This document shows, piece after piece, positions 31,729 through 32,303 of a DNA stretch of 32,303 bases. Numbering within the stretch: position 1 is the first letter of the stretch; each line of letters opens with the position of its first letter. The translations under genes and the position numbers were made by a program. Source of the stretch: an uncultured Burkholderiales bacterium (lineage in GTDB: Bacteria; Pseudomonadota; Gammaproteobacteria; Burkholderiales; Burkholderiaceae_C); NCBI GenBank assembly GCA_903844825.1, contig CAIMVC010000211.1, forward strand, positions 1 through 32,303, in the 5' to 3' direction. Under the pieces are notes generated by a model. It had not been told where the DNA came from. It worked only from the letters and a program-made list of their open reading frames with translations, and ran no database searches.

Positions 31729-32303
31729 AACAAAAAGTAGCGCTGCGCCATGGGCAAGCTGCTGGCCGGCTCGCAGGTCAGCAACTGGCCATCGGCGCGC
31801 ACCAAGTAGGTTTGCGGGTCGATCTCCATGCTGGGCAGGTAGTGGTTGTGCACCATGTGCTGCTTGCGCACGCCGCGTATGTTCTTGACGGCGCTGAGCG
31901 TCTTGGCCAGGCCGAAGCGCTCCTTGATGCCTGCAGCCAGGCCGGCCTGCGACACAAAGCTAAGCGAGCCTTTGGCCACCGCGCCGCCAAAGCTGCCGAA
32001 CATCGGGCGGTAGTGCACCGGCTGGGGTGTTGGAATCGAGGCGTTCGGGTCCCCCATCGCGGCCATGGCAATGAAGCCGCCCTTGAGAATGATGGACGGC
32101 TTGATGCCAAAAAACGCCGGCCGCCAGACCACCAGGTCGGCCCACTTGCCGACCTCAATGGAGCCGACTTCGTGCGAGATGCCATGCGCAATCGCCGGGT
32201 TGATGGTGTATTTGCTGATGTAGCGCTTGGCGCGGAAGTTGTCATGACGCTCGCCGTCGCCGGGCAGTTTGCCGCGCTGCTGCTTCATCTTGTGCGCCGT
32301 CTG
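31725..32303 (-). CDS. ureC: Urease alpha subunit UreC, C-terminal part
   Basis: About 192 C-terminal residues; the rest lies beyond the window. Visible text [11 protein letters not shown]..., [31 protein letters not shown]-like sequence (here [20 protein letters not shown]), [64 protein letters not shown] and QRYFLF is characteristic of UreC. It catalyses hydrolysis of urea at a dinickel centre. The nickel ligands and the carbamylated Lys lie upstream, outside the window. Its stop overlaps the ureE TTG. Confidence 0.97.

Overview
The window looks like a chromosomal segment of a Burkholderiales betaproteobacterium, most likely Comamonadaceae. The reasons are GC-rich coding sequence, tightly overlapping operons, LivFGHM-type uptake genes next to acyl-CoA ligases, and a ureC-E-F-G order with Comamonadaceae-like UreG. 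The assignment comes from remembered protein resemblance, not a search.

About 27 kb (1-27067) is a catabolic cluster for a carboxylic acid activated to a CoA thioester. The best functional anchors are a BadI-like ring-opening hydrolase (11458-12249), a BadH-like 2-hydroxycyclohexanecarboxyl-CoA dehydrogenase (12282-13052), an AliA-like cyclohexanecarboxylate-CoA ligase (18693-20327) and a BadR-like MarR regulator (18164-18628). Together they suggest that an alicyclic acid, such as cyclohexanecarboxylate or a substituted relative, is activated, dehydrogenated, hydrated, oxidised to the 2-keto ring and hydrolysed to a dicarboxylyl-CoA. No benzoyl-CoA reductase is present in the window.

Layout. 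(a) 6143 down to 1, minus strand: MaoC hydratase, CitE-like lyase, two acyl-CoA dehydrogenases, a DECR-like SDR and a truncated acyl-CoA ligase. (b) 6262-7269, plus: a CurA-like reductase, divergent from (a) and convergent with (c). (c) 15880 down to 7284, minus: HMG-CoA-synthase-like/DUF35 fusion, SCPx-type thiolase, badH, badI, crotonase with a degenerate dehydrogenase half, a split FAS1-like/MaoC hydratase pair, an acetyl-CoA hydrolase/transferase-family protein and a PaaI-type thioesterase. (d) 16185-27067, plus: BKACE, MFE-2-like SDR, MarR, AliA-like ligase, a complete branched-chain-amino-acid-type ABC importer (two ATPases, two permeases, binding protein) and a long-chain-type acyl-CoA ligase. 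(e) 27317 onward: two methyltransferases flanking a tRNA-Ser(UGA), then ureG, ureF, ureE and the 3' part of ureC, all minus.

The most unusual signal is not a gene. The largest gap inside operon (c), between the thiolase stop and badH, is filled by about twelve degenerate tandem copies of an 11-bp unit. A second theme is that several cluster enzymes seem to have lost a family-typical catalytic feature: the nucleophilic Cys of the HMGCS-like domain, the active-site Glu of the CoA-transferase fold, the NAD fingerprint of the FadJ-like fusion, and the DECR tyrosine. These proteins may serve as scaffolds or have shifted chemistry.
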